Below are positions 40,998-50,352 of a stretch of 64,000 nt of DNA, piece by piece (position 1 is the stretch's first letter; the number at the start of each line of letters is the position of its first letter). The DNA is from CALJFL01 sp039964455. GTDB taxonomy: Bacteria > Pseudomonadota > Gammaproteobacteria > Pseudomonadales > Halieaceae. The position numbers and the translations under genes were made by a program. Under the pieces are notes generated by a model. The model was not told the DNA's origin. It saw only the letters and a list, made by a program, of their open reading frames with translations, and did not search any database. Location: the NCBI GenBank assembly GCA_039964455.1, contig JBDVXK010000003.1:1-64000 (forward strand), written 5' to 3'.

Positions 40998-41813
40998 TTA
41001 GCAGCCTTCAACCCCCTGCCCCACAAGGATGTTCATAAAGCCTTCATCACCCGCGCAACCGTCGACATTATCGCACCACTCTGCCAGGGCCTCAGCGTCG
41101 CTGGCAGCTAGTGCATGCTCAATATGGTCGATGATCCAAAAGGGCTGGTTAAGCGTCGCCAAACTGTCAATTAAGGCCCGTCCCGATGTGCCAGCCTGCC
41201 GCAGGGACAAGGGGGTAAGCTCAACAATGATGTGCGGTGGTGTATCCAGCTGCTGTAAATAGGGCAGCAATCCCATCATCACGGCATGTTCGCTGCCCTG
41301 GGTATCTATCTTGAGCAGGTCCACGGTATTGGCTCTTGATCCCAAAAACTCGCTGCCGTTAAGCAAGGTCACCGGATGACTGCGGCGCTTGCCGGTCACA
41401 TCAAATACCTGATGATCACCGAGATTATTTTCGCTCAGGAACAACATTCCCTGGCCATCATCATCCGCCAGGGCCGCTTGCACGGCGCACACGCGTTGGT
41501 CGAACCCGTTGGCCTTGATATTGTGCTGCAGCAAGGTGAAATTATCGGGGTCGGGCTCGAAGGCATATACACATCCCTGCTCACCAACACGGGCGGCGGC
41601 CAGCACGGTGAAATAGCCCAGATTGGCACCCACGTCGACAAACACCCCACCCTCCTGCAGCAGAGTCAGAACAAGTTGTGTCTCATAGGGCTCCCAGATT
41701 CCGGTCTCTCGCAGACGGTGCGAAATCACCTGATCCCGGCTGTCATGAACCTGCAATTGCAGATCGACATCAAAGTCAGGGATTCTCAGGGAAACGGGGT
41801 TGGCGGCGGTCAC
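40998..41813 (-). CDS. FkbM-family methyltransferase
   Basis: A 271-residue SAM-dependent methyltransferase of the FkbM type. The SAM-binding motif VFVDVGANLGYFTVLAA is at residues 57-73, the acidic loop VYAFEPDPDNF at about 83-93, and the family C-terminal LLKIDTQGSEHAVMMG at about 162-177. It methylates a hydroxyl of an unknown small molecule or glycan. It is separated from the patatin gene by about 70 bp on the same strand. Confidence 0.87.
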   Translation of the reverse strand: MTAANPVSLRIPDFDVDLQLQVHDSRDQVISHRLRETGIWEPYETQLVLTLLQEGGVFVDVGANLGYFTVLAAARVGEQGCVYAFEPDPDNFTLLQHNIKANGFDQRVCAVQAALADDDGQGMLFLSENNLGDHQVFDVTGKRRSHPVTLLNGSEFLGSRANTVDLLKIDTQGSEHAVMMGLLPYLQQLDTPPHIIVELTPLSLRQAGTSGRALIDSLATLNQPFWIIDHIEHALAASDAEALAEWCDNVDGCAGDEGFMNILVGQGVEGC

Positions 41814-41881
41814 AATTCTGGGCCAGAGGGACTTGCCGCCGCAGCTACCGTTATACGGGCTACGGCGGGGTCAAGCTTGAG

Positions 41882-43573
41882 TCAGGCAGCCTGGCGGCTA
41901 CTCGGTCGTCCAGGGGTTTTGGTGGCCTTGGGGGCAGTCGGCTTCTTCGCAGACTTGCCACGACTGGATTTACTTTTGGCCTTGGCCTTGGCCTTGGGCT
42001 TCGCTTTCTTGGGCTTTTCAACTTTTGCCGTGGGCTGCGAGGAGGCGATACGCATTGCTTCACGATCGGAGCGCGTTGGCGGCGGCCTGCGGCGCGACGC
42101 CCGCGGACGGCTGTACTCAGCGTTATCCGGTTTCAGGTCTCCATGCTCGAAGCGATGCAGGATCTCCTCCATGGTGCGGGAAATTTTGGTACACAAGCGA
42201 ATCGACTCGACCGCAGGAAACGCCGAGTGCTCGCCGCCTTCCATCAGGTCAACCAACTCTTTCTCAGACAGGTGGGACAATATCTTGGCCGGGTTATACC
42301 AGCCAAAACTGGGTACGATGTTGATATCGCCGCTGTATTCCTGGTCCATGAGCGCGTGGATGCCATTAAGCAGCATATTGAATTTGGGCCAGTTATCGCC
42401 CTGCTTCTGCGCAATGCCCCGGTAAAAATTGAGCACCTCTCTACCGACACCCACGCCCAGGCTACCCAGGGCGGCTGACAACCTGCCACGCTCCTTGTCA
42501 TTGCTCAGGAAAGGCGTGGCAATCGGGTTCACCATGCTCACAATATAGTGGTTGGCGCTGTACAGACGCGACAGGCGCTTGGCGGGAAGATCGTCAGCGA
42601 TTGAACCGTCTACCCACTTGCGGGTGGGCAGATAGGGCTGCGATTCACCGTGTACGTTCTTGGCCATCAACATGACTGGCGGGAATACACCCGGAACAGC
42701 ACAGGAGGCCATAACCGCAGACCGAATGAACACATTGGGAGACGTGATCGCATTGAGCAAGCGCGACCGCTGATGCGGCTCGGCCGGCGCTACCGTGATG
42801 CTGATTTGACGGCCGGTTTTCTCGTACGCTTCCTGGAACGTCAGGTCAGGTACCAACCTGGCGATAATGCCCTCCAGATCACCCACATCAATCTGTGGGT
42901 TGGAGCCAAAGAACATACGCGAGAACACGCTGGCTTCACGCTCGGCTTCAAAATGTACATTGGAGGGATCGTAAAAGTGCTCCAACTCCTGTTCGGTATG
43001 GGTACCGACAACCCCGGCGACAATAGAGCCGGCACTGGAGCCGGAAATGACTCTGGGTAACAGGTTTTGCTCAAGCAGGGTTTTCACCACACCCATATGA
43101 TAGAAACCAAGTACACCACCACCACTGAGCATCAGGGCCGATCGGCCGAAACAGATATTGGCGCGGTAGAAGAAGTCCATCTTGTCCTGCACGCTGATGT
43201 CTTCGTCGGGCAGCTCAGCGAGTAGCCTCAGCGAATCGTCAATCTCGTCGATGTACTGCTCTATAAGTCGTTTGGTCCCGAACTTGGCGCGACGATACAG
43301 GCTGCTGCGGCCCATGCCGCCCATGTTGCCGTGTATGCCTTCATTCAGCGTAAACAACAGGCCTTGATAGTCGTGACGTGAGCGCAGACTGCGCAAGCGG
43401 TCCAGCCTCAAACGGATCTGCGAGTAGTCGTACTGGCTACTCTGGTCGACCTCGCGCCAGCGCTTCTGGCCGGAGGTCTCGTCATGATTCGTGGCCAGTT
43501 CTCGCCATTCATCGTACGTGGTGCATTGATCCATCTGGCGTTGCAATTTCTTTAACTTTCGCGATTCCCTCAC
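41882..43573 (-). CDS. Patatin-like phospholipase with DUF3336 domain and histone-like tail
   Basis: A protein of about 563 residues. The DUF3336 region (about residues 15-130, with YDEWRELATNHDETSG) precedes a patatin domain with oxyanion motif SGGGVLGFYHMG (about 150-161), nucleophile S180 in GSSAGS and the catalytic aspartate in DGSIADDLP. It is expected to cleave acyl esters of phospholipids or stored lipid. The last 50 residues are Lys/Ala/Pro-rich (KPKKAKPKAKAKAKSKSS and on), like the DNA- or granule-binding tails of PHA phasins. GTG 43573 has GAGGT six bases upstream; TTG 43618 is an alternative. Confidence 0.85.
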   Translation of the reverse strand: MRESRKLKKLQRQMDQCTTYDEWRELATNHDETSGQKRWREVDQSSQYDYSQIRLRLDRLRSLRSRHDYQGLLFTLNEGIHGNMGGMGRSSLYRRAKFGTKRLIEQYIDEIDDSLRLLAELPDEDISVQDKMDFFYRANICFGRSALMLSGGGVLGFYHMGVVKTLLEQNLLPRVISGSSAGSIVAGVVGTHTEQELEHFYDPSNVHFEAEREASVFSRMFFGSNPQIDVGDLEGIIARLVPDLTFQEAYEKTGRQISITVAPAEPHQRSRLLNAITSPNVFIRSAVMASCAVPGVFPPVMLMAKNVHGESQPYLPTRKWVDGSIADDLPAKRLSRLYSANHYIVSMVNPIATPFLSNDKERGRLSAALGSLGVGVGREVLNFYRGIAQKQGDNWPKFNMLLNGIHALMDQEYSGDINIVPSFGWYNPAKILSHLSEKELVDLMEGGEHSAFPAVESIRLCTKISRTMEEILHRFEHGDLKPDNAEYSRPRASRRRPPPTRSDREAMRIASSQPTAKVEKPKKAKPKAKAKAKSKSSRGKSAKKPTAPKATKTPGRPSSRQAA

Positions 43574-43830
43574 CGGGTTACCTCGTAATTGCCTGTGGCG
43601 ATTTGCCTCATACCACAAGCATAAATGATGTGACGCGCCGCGCCCAGCGGTTTGTTTTCAGCGCTAACATGGGACCTTGATCCGCGTCAATATCAATGCA
43701 TTTATTGACTAACACGACCCCCGAGGCCAGTAACCGGGCAAAAGGTGCAAGTACCACCCAAAATCCCTAGAATGGGAACATCGGGCCGTTTTCAGGCTCA
43801 ACCATTCATTTGTGACAAGAGAGACCGCAA

Positions 43831-44898
43831 TTGCGCGCATACCTGATCGTCGCAGTCCTGTTATTACTGATTTTCGGCGGCATCGCTTCCTACCTTTACG
43901 GCCAATTCTCCCTGCTGGCCGGCACCGACTTCACCCCGCCGCCGGTTATGGTAGCCGCTGCCACCGCCCGTGAGGATGTCTGGGAAACCGAGTTGGAGGC
44001 CGTAGGCACTATTCGCGCCACCAGAGGGGTTGAGCTCAGTGCCGAAACATCTGGCGAGATTATCGCCATCTCCGCCGAGTCTGGGGCCTCGGTGATCAGA
44101 GGCGACCTTATTGTCACTCTCAACGACCGCGTGGAGCAGGCCAGCCGCGAACGACAAATCGCCAACCTGGAACTGGCTCGATTATTGTTCGAGCGCGATG
44201 CCAGCCTGGTGAAGAAAAAGTCCATCCCACAGAGTCAGTACGACCGTTCCAAGGCAGACCTGGACAGCGCCATTGCAACACTGGCAGAAACAGAAGCGAG
44301 ACTGGACAATAAACGTATTGTTGCCCCATTTAACGGCACCATCGGCATCATTCAGGTGAAAGTCGGCGACTATATTGAGTCGGGGACATCGATAACCACA
44401 TTGCAGGACCTGACCGAGCTGGAAGTCGATTTCTCGGTCCCGGCGCGCCACTTCCCCAGGCTGCGCAAAGGTCAGGGCATTGATTTGCGCACCGCGGCGT
44501 TTCCGGAGGCCGTGTTCAAAGCTGATCTGCAGGCTGTAGATGCCGAGGTAGATGCCAACACCCGCAACCTGATGCTGCGAGCCAGACTGGCGCCCGGCAG
44601 CGGCCTACTGCCCGGAATGTTTGCGCGCCTGACCATCAACCTGGGCATAGACCGGCCAGTGGTCACCGTGCCCGAAACCGCTGTTTCCTACTCCTTGCAG
44701 GGCAATACCATTTACATCATTCGTGAGTCAGATGGCGTCATGGTGGCTGAACCACGCATTGTAGAGAGTGGCCCCGCCCGCAATGGTCGCGTCGCCATTC
44801 TCGACGGGGTAGAAGCCGGAGACCGCGTGATAACCGTGGGACAGAACAAACTCTATCGCGGTGCCCGCATAGAGTTAGACGACACCGTGTACTTCTAG
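43831..44898 (+). CDS. RND efflux periplasmic adaptor (membrane fusion protein)
   Basis: A 355-residue adaptor: an N-terminal anchor (residues 4-22), a lipoyl/biotin-like domain pair flanking a coiled-coil hairpin (ETSGEIIAISAESGASVIRG; ASRERQIANLELARLLFERD) and beta-barrel and membrane-proximal domains (GNTIYIIRESDGVMVAEPRI). It bridges the inner-membrane pump to an outer-membrane channel. It starts at TTG 43831. The pump gene begins two bases after its stop. No outer-membrane factor gene is nearby. Confidence 0.88.
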   Translation: MRAYLIVAVLLLLIFGGIASYLYGQFSLLAGTDFTPPPVMVAAATAREDVWETELEAVGTIRATRGVELSAETSGEIIAISAESGASVIRGDLIVTLNDRVEQASRERQIANLELARLLFERDASLVKKKSIPQSQYDRSKADLDSAIATLAETEARLDNKRIVAPFNGTIGIIQVKVGDYIESGTSITTLQDLTELEVDFSVPARHFPRLRKGQGIDLRTAAFPEAVFKADLQAVDAEVDANTRNLMLRARLAPGSGLLPGMFARLTINLGIDRPVVTVPETAVSYSLQGNTIYIIRESDGVMVAEPRIVESGPARNGRVAILDGVEAGDRVITVGQNKLYRGARIELDDTVYF

Positions 44899-44900
44899 CC

Positions 44901-47900
44901 ATGGTGTTTACCGACCACTTCATCAAGCGACCAGTGCTGGCTATTGTTGTCAGTGCGCTAATTCTGCTGTTGGGCGTGGCCTCCAGCAATACAGTTCAGG
45001 TACGCCAGTTTCCGGAACTGGAGCGCAGCGTTATCGAGGTCCATACCGTTTATCGCGGCGCCAGCGCACGAACCATCCAGAGTTTCGTAACCACGCCGCT
45101 GCAGACACGTATCGCCGGTGCGCGCGGCATCGAATATATCAGCTCCAAAAGTAATCCCAGTAGGTCCGTCATTGAGATTTACGTGCGGCTGGGGGAAAAC
45201 ACCAACGACGTGCTGTCCGAGGTCATGGCCAAGGTCAACGAGGCCAGGGAAGTGCTGCCGCGTGACATTGAGGATCCGGTAATCACCACATCAGCTGGCA
45301 GTGATGCCCTGATGTACATTGCCTTTTACAGCGAAGAGATGAGCACATCGCATTTGAGTGATTATCTGGCGCGCTCGGTGCAACCCGAAATAGCCACCCT
45401 GCCGGGTGTCGGCAATGCCGACGTCTTCGGACGCTACCCCGCCATGCGAATTTGGCTGGACCCGGTTCGAATGGCCGCCTTTGGCGTAACAGCGACCGAC
45501 GTTAATGCGGCCATTCAGCGCGAGAACTTCATCGCGACCGCCGGCGCAACCGAGGGCGAACTGGTCAGGGCCTCGGTCGATGCCAGAACCGATGCCGTCT
45601 CGCCGGATGAGTTCGAGAACCTGATTGTGCGGCAGCAGGCCGACGAGTCGATACGCCTGGGCGACGTGGCAGAGATTGGGCTTTCGTCCGAGGATACGCA
45701 GTTTCGCGTTTTCTCCAGCGGCAGGCCGGCAGTTTACCTAGCTATTACCGGAGCGCCAGATTCTAATCCGCTGGACGTGGCCCGCGAGGTACGACAGATC
45801 CTGCCAAGGATAGAAGCAGCCCTGCCGGCAGATGTGGAGATGTTCATCGATCTGGACGGTTCAGTACCGATTCAGGGTGCGCTAGACGAAGTGGTCATCA
45901 CACTGCTGGAAGCCGCCCTTATCGTGATTCTGGTTATCTACCTGTTCCTGGGTTCGCTGCGGGTGGTGCTCATACCACTGGTTGCCATTCCACTCTCCTT
46001 GATAGGGGTAGTCTTTATTATCCAGGCCATGGGGTTCTCACTGAACCTGCTCACACTGCTGGCCATGGTGATCGCCATTGGACTGGTGGTGGACGATGCC
46101 ATTGTGGTGGTTGAAAACGTGCACCGGCATATCGAACACGGCGAGCCGCCCTTGCTGGCAGCATCCAAGGGCGCCCGCGAAGTCGCGATGCCAGTGATCG
46201 CAATGACCCTTACCCTTGCCGCGGTTTACGCCCCGATAGCGTTCGTGGGCGGGCTTACCGGGGCACTGTTTACCGAATTCGCTCTCACCCTTGCCGGCGC
46301 GGTTATCGTATCCGGAATTGTCGCCCTCACCCTCAGCCCCATGATGTGCTCCAGGGTACTGAAAGATCACAGTGGCCAGGGGCGCTTCGCCGACTGGCTG
46401 GACAGCAAATTCGAAGCGCTAATGACGGTGTATCGCCGCCTGTTATCTCGCTGCCTGGATAACCGCGGTGCGGTGCTATTGTTCGGCGGCACCATTCTGG
46501 CCAGCATCCCTTTGCTGTTCGCGCTGGCGCAAAGCGAACTGGCCCCCGAGGAAGACAGCGGGCTGATGTATGTATTTGCCAGCGCTCCCAAACACGCCAA
46601 CGTCGACTATATCGTCAACTTCCTCGATCAGGTGGTCGATATCTGGCAGGAAATTCCGGAAGCCAAGGCTTCATTTCAGGTCGCTTCCCCGGATTTCAAT
46701 TTCGGCGGCATTCTCCTCGCTCCCTGGGAAGAGCGCGAGCGCACCCAGAAAGAAGTGCAGACCGAACTGCAGCAAAAGTTTCGCGACGTCGCCGGGTTGG
46801 AGCTATTCGCTTTCGCCGAACCCTCCCTGCCGGGATCCGACGCAGGCCTGCCGGTAAGCTTCGTGGTGGCCTCCACTGCCGATTACGATTCGGTGATCGC
46901 TGTGGCCAATGAACTTCTGAAAGAGGCCCGGGAGTCAGGGCTGTTTATCTTTGTCACCCAGTCGCTGAAGTTTGACCGCCCGGAAGTCATCGTGGATATA
47001 GATCGGGAACGGGCAGCCAGGCTGGGCATCTCCATGCGGGAGCTTGGAGAAACCCTGGCCGTCATGTTGGGCGAGTCTGAGAGCAATCGCTTCAACCTGG
47101 AGGGCCGCAGCTACAAGGTAATACCCCAGGCCTCCCGCGATTTCCGCCTGACCAAGGAGGAACTGGAGAAGTACTATGTGCGCACCGCCAGTAATGAACT
47201 GGTGCCGCTATCGTCAGTGATTACTCTCAGTTCCAAAGTCGAGCCGAATGAGCTGACGCAATACCAACAGCTCAACAGTACGACGATTCAGGGCATGATG
47301 ATGCCACCCAACAGCCTGTCCACCGGCCTGGAGTTCCTGCGTGAGAAGCTGGCAGAGATCGCGCCGCCCAGCTTTCGAGACGGTTATACCGGCATGTCTC
47401 GCCAATATGTGCGTGAGACCGGTTCTTTTCCTGTTCTCTTTGGTTTGTCGCTGACGCTGATATTTCTGGTGTTGGCGGCGCAATTCAACAGCTTCCGCGA
47501 TCCACTTGTCGTGCTGGTCGCGGTTCCGTTATCGATATTCGGGGCCATGGTGCCCATCGCACTGGGCCTAACCACGCTGAATATTTACACCCAGATCGGG
47601 CTGCTCACGCTTATAGGCCTGATCAGCAAGCACGGTATATTGATCGTGGAGTTCGCCAACAACATGGTACTGGCCGGACTGGATCGTCGGCACGCGGTAC
47701 AAGAGGCCGCCGCCCTGCGCCTGCGTCCCATTTTAATGACCACATTTGCAACGGTCCTGGGTGTTTGGCCGCTGCTCAACGCCAGCGGTGCGGGAGCAAA
47801 CAGCCGCTTCAGCATAGGCCTTATTATTACCGCAGGCATGCTTGTGGGCACTTTGTTTACGCTTTTCGTATTACCGACTTTCTACCTGCCCTTCCGTAAA

Positions 47901-47975
47901 GAGCAGGCCGAGGTAGAACTGCCGCCACTCCAGCCCGGCGAGTCAGTGCTGGAGCCCCCTACTCGCTCAGCCTGA
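44901..47975 (+). CDS. RND-family efflux pump permease
   Basis: A 1024-residue AcrB-type transporter with 12 predicted membrane helices, two large periplasmic loops and the proton-relay aspartates in GLVVDDAIVVVEN (about 390-402). FDPxI-like N-terminal segments (FIKRPVLAIVVSALILLLGV) and the closing NMVLAGLDRRHAVQEAAALR are typical of hydrophobe/amphiphile efflux. It works with the adaptor upstream as one operon; specificity is unknown. It ends nine bases into the convergent VOC gene. Confidence 0.9.
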   Translation: MVFTDHFIKRPVLAIVVSALILLLGVASSNTVQVRQFPELERSVIEVHTVYRGASARTIQSFVTTPLQTRIAGARGIEYISSKSNPSRSVIEIYVRLGENTNDVLSEVMAKVNEAREVLPRDIEDPVITTSAGSDALMYIAFYSEEMSTSHLSDYLARSVQPEIATLPGVGNADVFGRYPAMRIWLDPVRMAAFGVTATDVNAAIQRENFIATAGATEGELVRASVDARTDAVSPDEFENLIVRQQADESIRLGDVAEIGLSSEDTQFRVFSSGRPAVYLAITGAPDSNPLDVAREVRQILPRIEAALPADVEMFIDLDGSVPIQGALDEVVITLLEAALIVILVIYLFLGSLRVVLIPLVAIPLSLIGVVFIIQAMGFSLNLLTLLAMVIAIGLVVDDAIVVVENVHRHIEHGEPPLLAASKGAREVAMPVIAMTLTLAAVYAPIAFVGGLTGALFTEFALTLAGAVIVSGIVALTLSPMMCSRVLKDHSGQGRFADWLDSKFEALMTVYRRLLSRCLDNRGAVLLFGGTILASIPLLFALAQSELAPEEDSGLMYVFASAPKHANVDYIVNFLDQVVDIWQEIPEAKASFQVASPDFNFGGILLAPWEERERTQKEVQTELQQKFRDVAGLELFAFAEPSLPGSDAGLPVSFVVASTADYDSVIAVANELLKEARESGLFIFVTQSLKFDRPEVIVDIDRERAARLGISMRELGETLAVMLGESESNRFNLEGRSYKVIPQASRDFRLTKEELEKYYVRTASNELVPLSSVITLSSKVEPNELTQYQQLNSTTIQGMMMPPNSLSTGLEFLREKLAEIAPPSFRDGYTGMSRQYVRETGSFPVLFGLSLTLIFLVLAAQFNSFRDPLVVLVAVPLSIFGAMVPIALGLTTLNIYTQIGLLTLIGLISKHGILIVEFANNMVLAGLDRRHAVQEAAALRLRPILMTTFATVLGVWPLLNASGAGANSRFSIGLIITAGMLVGTLFTLFVLPTFYLPFRKEQAEVELPPLQPGESVLEPPTRSA

Positions 47976-48350
47976 GCCAGTGGGAATATTCGCCTCTACA
48001 CCGTTACCACAGGGGTCTTTACAGAAGACCTGTGAAATCCCGTACTCGGTTATGTGATTCACAGAATACTCTACCGCCATGGCATCCAGTCTGGCTGTGT
48101 ACGCCTCAAAGTCCGTTACCTCAAACGCTATATGATCAAGATAGTGCGGTTTGTCTGCCGGGTAATGGTTGTCGCTCTCAACGAGGTGAACGATGGGCTT
48201 GTCACCGCCATAGAGCCAGTATCCCGGCACGCCGAAATCAGGCCTGGGGCCATCCTCCAACAGTAAGGCTGCGCAATAAAAATCGCGAACGCTGGCCAGC
48301 AGATCCGCCGGAGCCGCTATGTTGATATGATCTATTCGCACGCTTGTCAC
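47967..48350 (-). CDS. VOC-family protein (127 aa)
   Basis: A single-domain VOC protein: RIDHINIAAPADLLASVRDF at the N-terminus (metal-binding His), HYLDHIAFEVTDFEAYTARL in the middle and GISQVFCKDPCGNGVEAN at the C-terminus (metal-binding Glu). Both halves of one VOC fold are present. It could be a glyoxalase, dioxygenase or resistance protein; the sequence does not tell which. Its 3' end overlaps the RND gene by nine bases. Confidence 0.85.
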   Translation of the reverse strand: MTSVRIDHINIAAPADLLASVRDFYCAALLLEDGPRPDFGVPGYWLYGGDKPIVHLVESDNHYPADKPHYLDHIAFEVTDFEAYTARLDAMAVEYSVNHITEYGISQVFCKDPCGNGVEANIPTGSG

Positions 48351-48511
48351 TCCTCGTAGTCACGACAACACCATAGTCGACACCGCAGCACCGCGCCAGC
48401 CGGCAATGACCAGTCTGGAAATGGTCTTCAAGACCGGCTTCGACCCGAGATTATCCAAGCGGAATGCCGTATCATCGCCAGCAAGCAACAAACAAGAGAC
48501 ATGTGGTCCAG

Positions 48512-48763
48512 ATGAACAAAACGGTTATAACAGGCATCGCGGCTGTATTGGCGATCGCACTGATGAGCTCGCTGATGTATTACAACTTCGGTGAGCCAGC
48601 ACTGCTGAAGCGCGCTTCCACGGTATACATGGCGCTGGATACTAACGCCGACGGAAAACTCGATGCCGACGAGATTGAGACCGCTACCAAAACGCTGCAG
48701 GCTCTGGACAAGAACGATGACGGATCACTGACGGCGAAAGAGCTCAAGCGCCAGAAACGTTAA
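48512..48763 (+). CDS. Small membrane-anchored EF-hand protein
   Basis: An 83-residue protein: one membrane helix (about residues 5-25) then two canonical EF-hand loops, DTNADGKLDADE and DKNDDGSLTAKE, each with the expected acidic and Gly positions to bind calcium. It would be a small calcium-binding envelope protein. The start at 48512 avoids a longer frame without a ribosome site. Its stop overlaps the convergent ABC gene by four bases. Confidence 0.75.
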   Translation: MNKTVITGIAAVLAIALMSSLMYYNFGEPALLKRASTVYMALDTNADGKLDADEIETATKTLQALDKNDDGSLTAKELKRQKR

Positions 48764-50349
48764 TCCAGCAGGCCACGCCCCGGTATCGCTTCCAGCAAGC
48801 TGCGGGTGTACTCCTCGCGGGGATTATTGAACAGTTCCTCCCCACTACCCTGCTCAACCAACTCGCCATGATAGAGCACCAGTATTCGGTCAGCGATGTG
48901 CTTGACCACCGCCAGATCGTGCGACACGAATAACATCGTCAATCCATACTCGCGGCCCAGCTCCGCCATTAGCTCCAGGATCTGTGCCTGAATCGTCACA
49001 TCGAGTGCTGATACCGGCTCGTCCGCCACAACAAATTCCGGTCTTGTCGCCAGCGCGCGACCGATAGCAATGCGCTGACGCTGCCCACCGGAGAATTCAT
49101 GCGGGTACTTGCGCACAAACGCACGCGCCAAACCGACGTCATCCATCAACTTGAGCACACCCTGACTGACGGATTTACGGGTCTCAATTCCGTGCAGCAG
49201 CAGAGGTTCTGCAAGCGTGTCGAACACTGTCATGCGCGGGTTCAGCGACGCGAACGGATCCTGGAAGATCATCTGCATACGACGGCGCATTCTCTTGAGT
49301 TCTGCACCTGCCAGCGAGGTCAGGTCGGTGCCATCAAAATCAATGTGGCCAGAGGTCACCGGCACCAGTCGAAGAATGGACCGGCCAATTGTCGATTTAC
49401 CACTGCCTGATTCACCCACAAGCCCCAGTACTTCACCGCGATTGATCTCGAAACTCACATCATTGACAGCCTTCACCACAGGCTTGTTACCGCCGGGCTC
49501 AAACCAGGTGCACAGATTCTCGACGCGGATCAACGGCTCTGGCACAGCATCACTGCTGACCTTGCTGCCCGAGGGGATGGCCGATAATAATTTTTGGGTA
49601 TAGGGGTGCCGGGCGTTCTCGAAAATTGCTTCACGGTCCCCGGTTTCAACGATCTTACCGGTCTGCATCACCACCATCTGGTCGGCAATATCGGCCACCA
49701 CGGCAAGGTCATGGCTGATGAAAATCACCCCTATATCCCGCTTTTTCTGCAGGTTTGCAATTAATTGCAAGATCTGCGCCTGAATGGTCACATCCAGTGC
49801 AGTCGTGGGCTCATCCGCTATTAGCAGGCGCGGTTCGTTAATCAGGGCCATGGCGATCATCACTCGCTGGCGCATCCCCCCCGAGAACTCATGGGGGTAG
49901 TTGTCTATGGTCGTTTGCGGGTCGCGAATGCCCACTTCATCGAGCAGCTCAATCGCCCGTTGCCGGGCATCGGCCCGCGATACTTTACGGTGATAGACCA
50001 GCGGCTCAATCAGTTGATCGCCGATTTTCATGTAGGGGTTGAGGCAGGTCATAGGGTCCTGAAAGATCATGGCGATATCGCGACCACGAATTTCTCTCAG
50101 TTCACTCTCAGACAATTGCAGCAGGTCGTTGCCGTCGAACAATGCCTGCCCGCCATCGATACGACCGGGTGGTGTGGGTACCAGACCCAGCATGCTGTAG
50201 CAGGCAACCGATTTACCCGAACCTGACTCGCCTATGATCGCAGTAATCTTGCCCGATTCGACGGTGAAGCTGATATCGTCCACGGCCTTGTTGACGCCGT
50301 TGCGGGTGACAAAGCTGACTGCCAGGTTTTTGACTTCAAGCAGGGCCAC
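48760..50349 (-). CDS. Fused dipeptide/oligopeptide ABC transporter ATPase
   Basis: A 529-residue protein with two ABC cassettes, equivalent to DppD plus DppF joined (the GsiA/YejF arrangement). Walker A GESGSGKS appears at about 40-47 and again near 320; signatures FSGGMRQR and FSGGQRQR and Walker B LLIADEP and FVVADEP are present. C-terminal peptide-transporter extensions follow each cassette (PYTQKLLSAIP; YTRSLLEAIPG). It powers import of peptides or other oligomers with the permease and binding-protein genes upstream. Confidence 0.9.
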   Translation of the reverse strand: MALLEVKNLAVSFVTRNGVNKAVDDISFTVESGKITAIIGESGSGKSVACYSMLGLVPTPPGRIDGGQALFDGNDLLQLSESELREIRGRDIAMIFQDPMTCLNPYMKIGDQLIEPLVYHRKVSRADARQRAIELLDEVGIRDPQTTIDNYPHEFSGGMRQRVMIAMALINEPRLLIADEPTTALDVTIQAQILQLIANLQKKRDIGVIFISHDLAVVADIADQMVVMQTGKIVETGDREAIFENARHPYTQKLLSAIPSGSKVSSDAVPEPLIRVENLCTWFEPGGNKPVVKAVNDVSFEINRGEVLGLVGESGSGKSTIGRSILRLVPVTSGHIDFDGTDLTSLAGAELKRMRRRMQMIFQDPFASLNPRMTVFDTLAEPLLLHGIETRKSVSQGVLKLMDDVGLARAFVRKYPHEFSGGQRQRIAIGRALATRPEFVVADEPVSALDVTIQAQILELMAELGREYGLTMLFVSHDLAVVKHIADRILVLYHGELVEQGSGEELFNNPREEYTRSLLEAIPGRGLLD

Positions 50350-50352
50350 AGC

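Noticed and set aside
41376..42478. Plus-strand frames of 349 and 266 codons over the FkbM and patatin genes
   Set aside because: They are antisense to two genes with intact catalytic motifs; their sequences show no domain.
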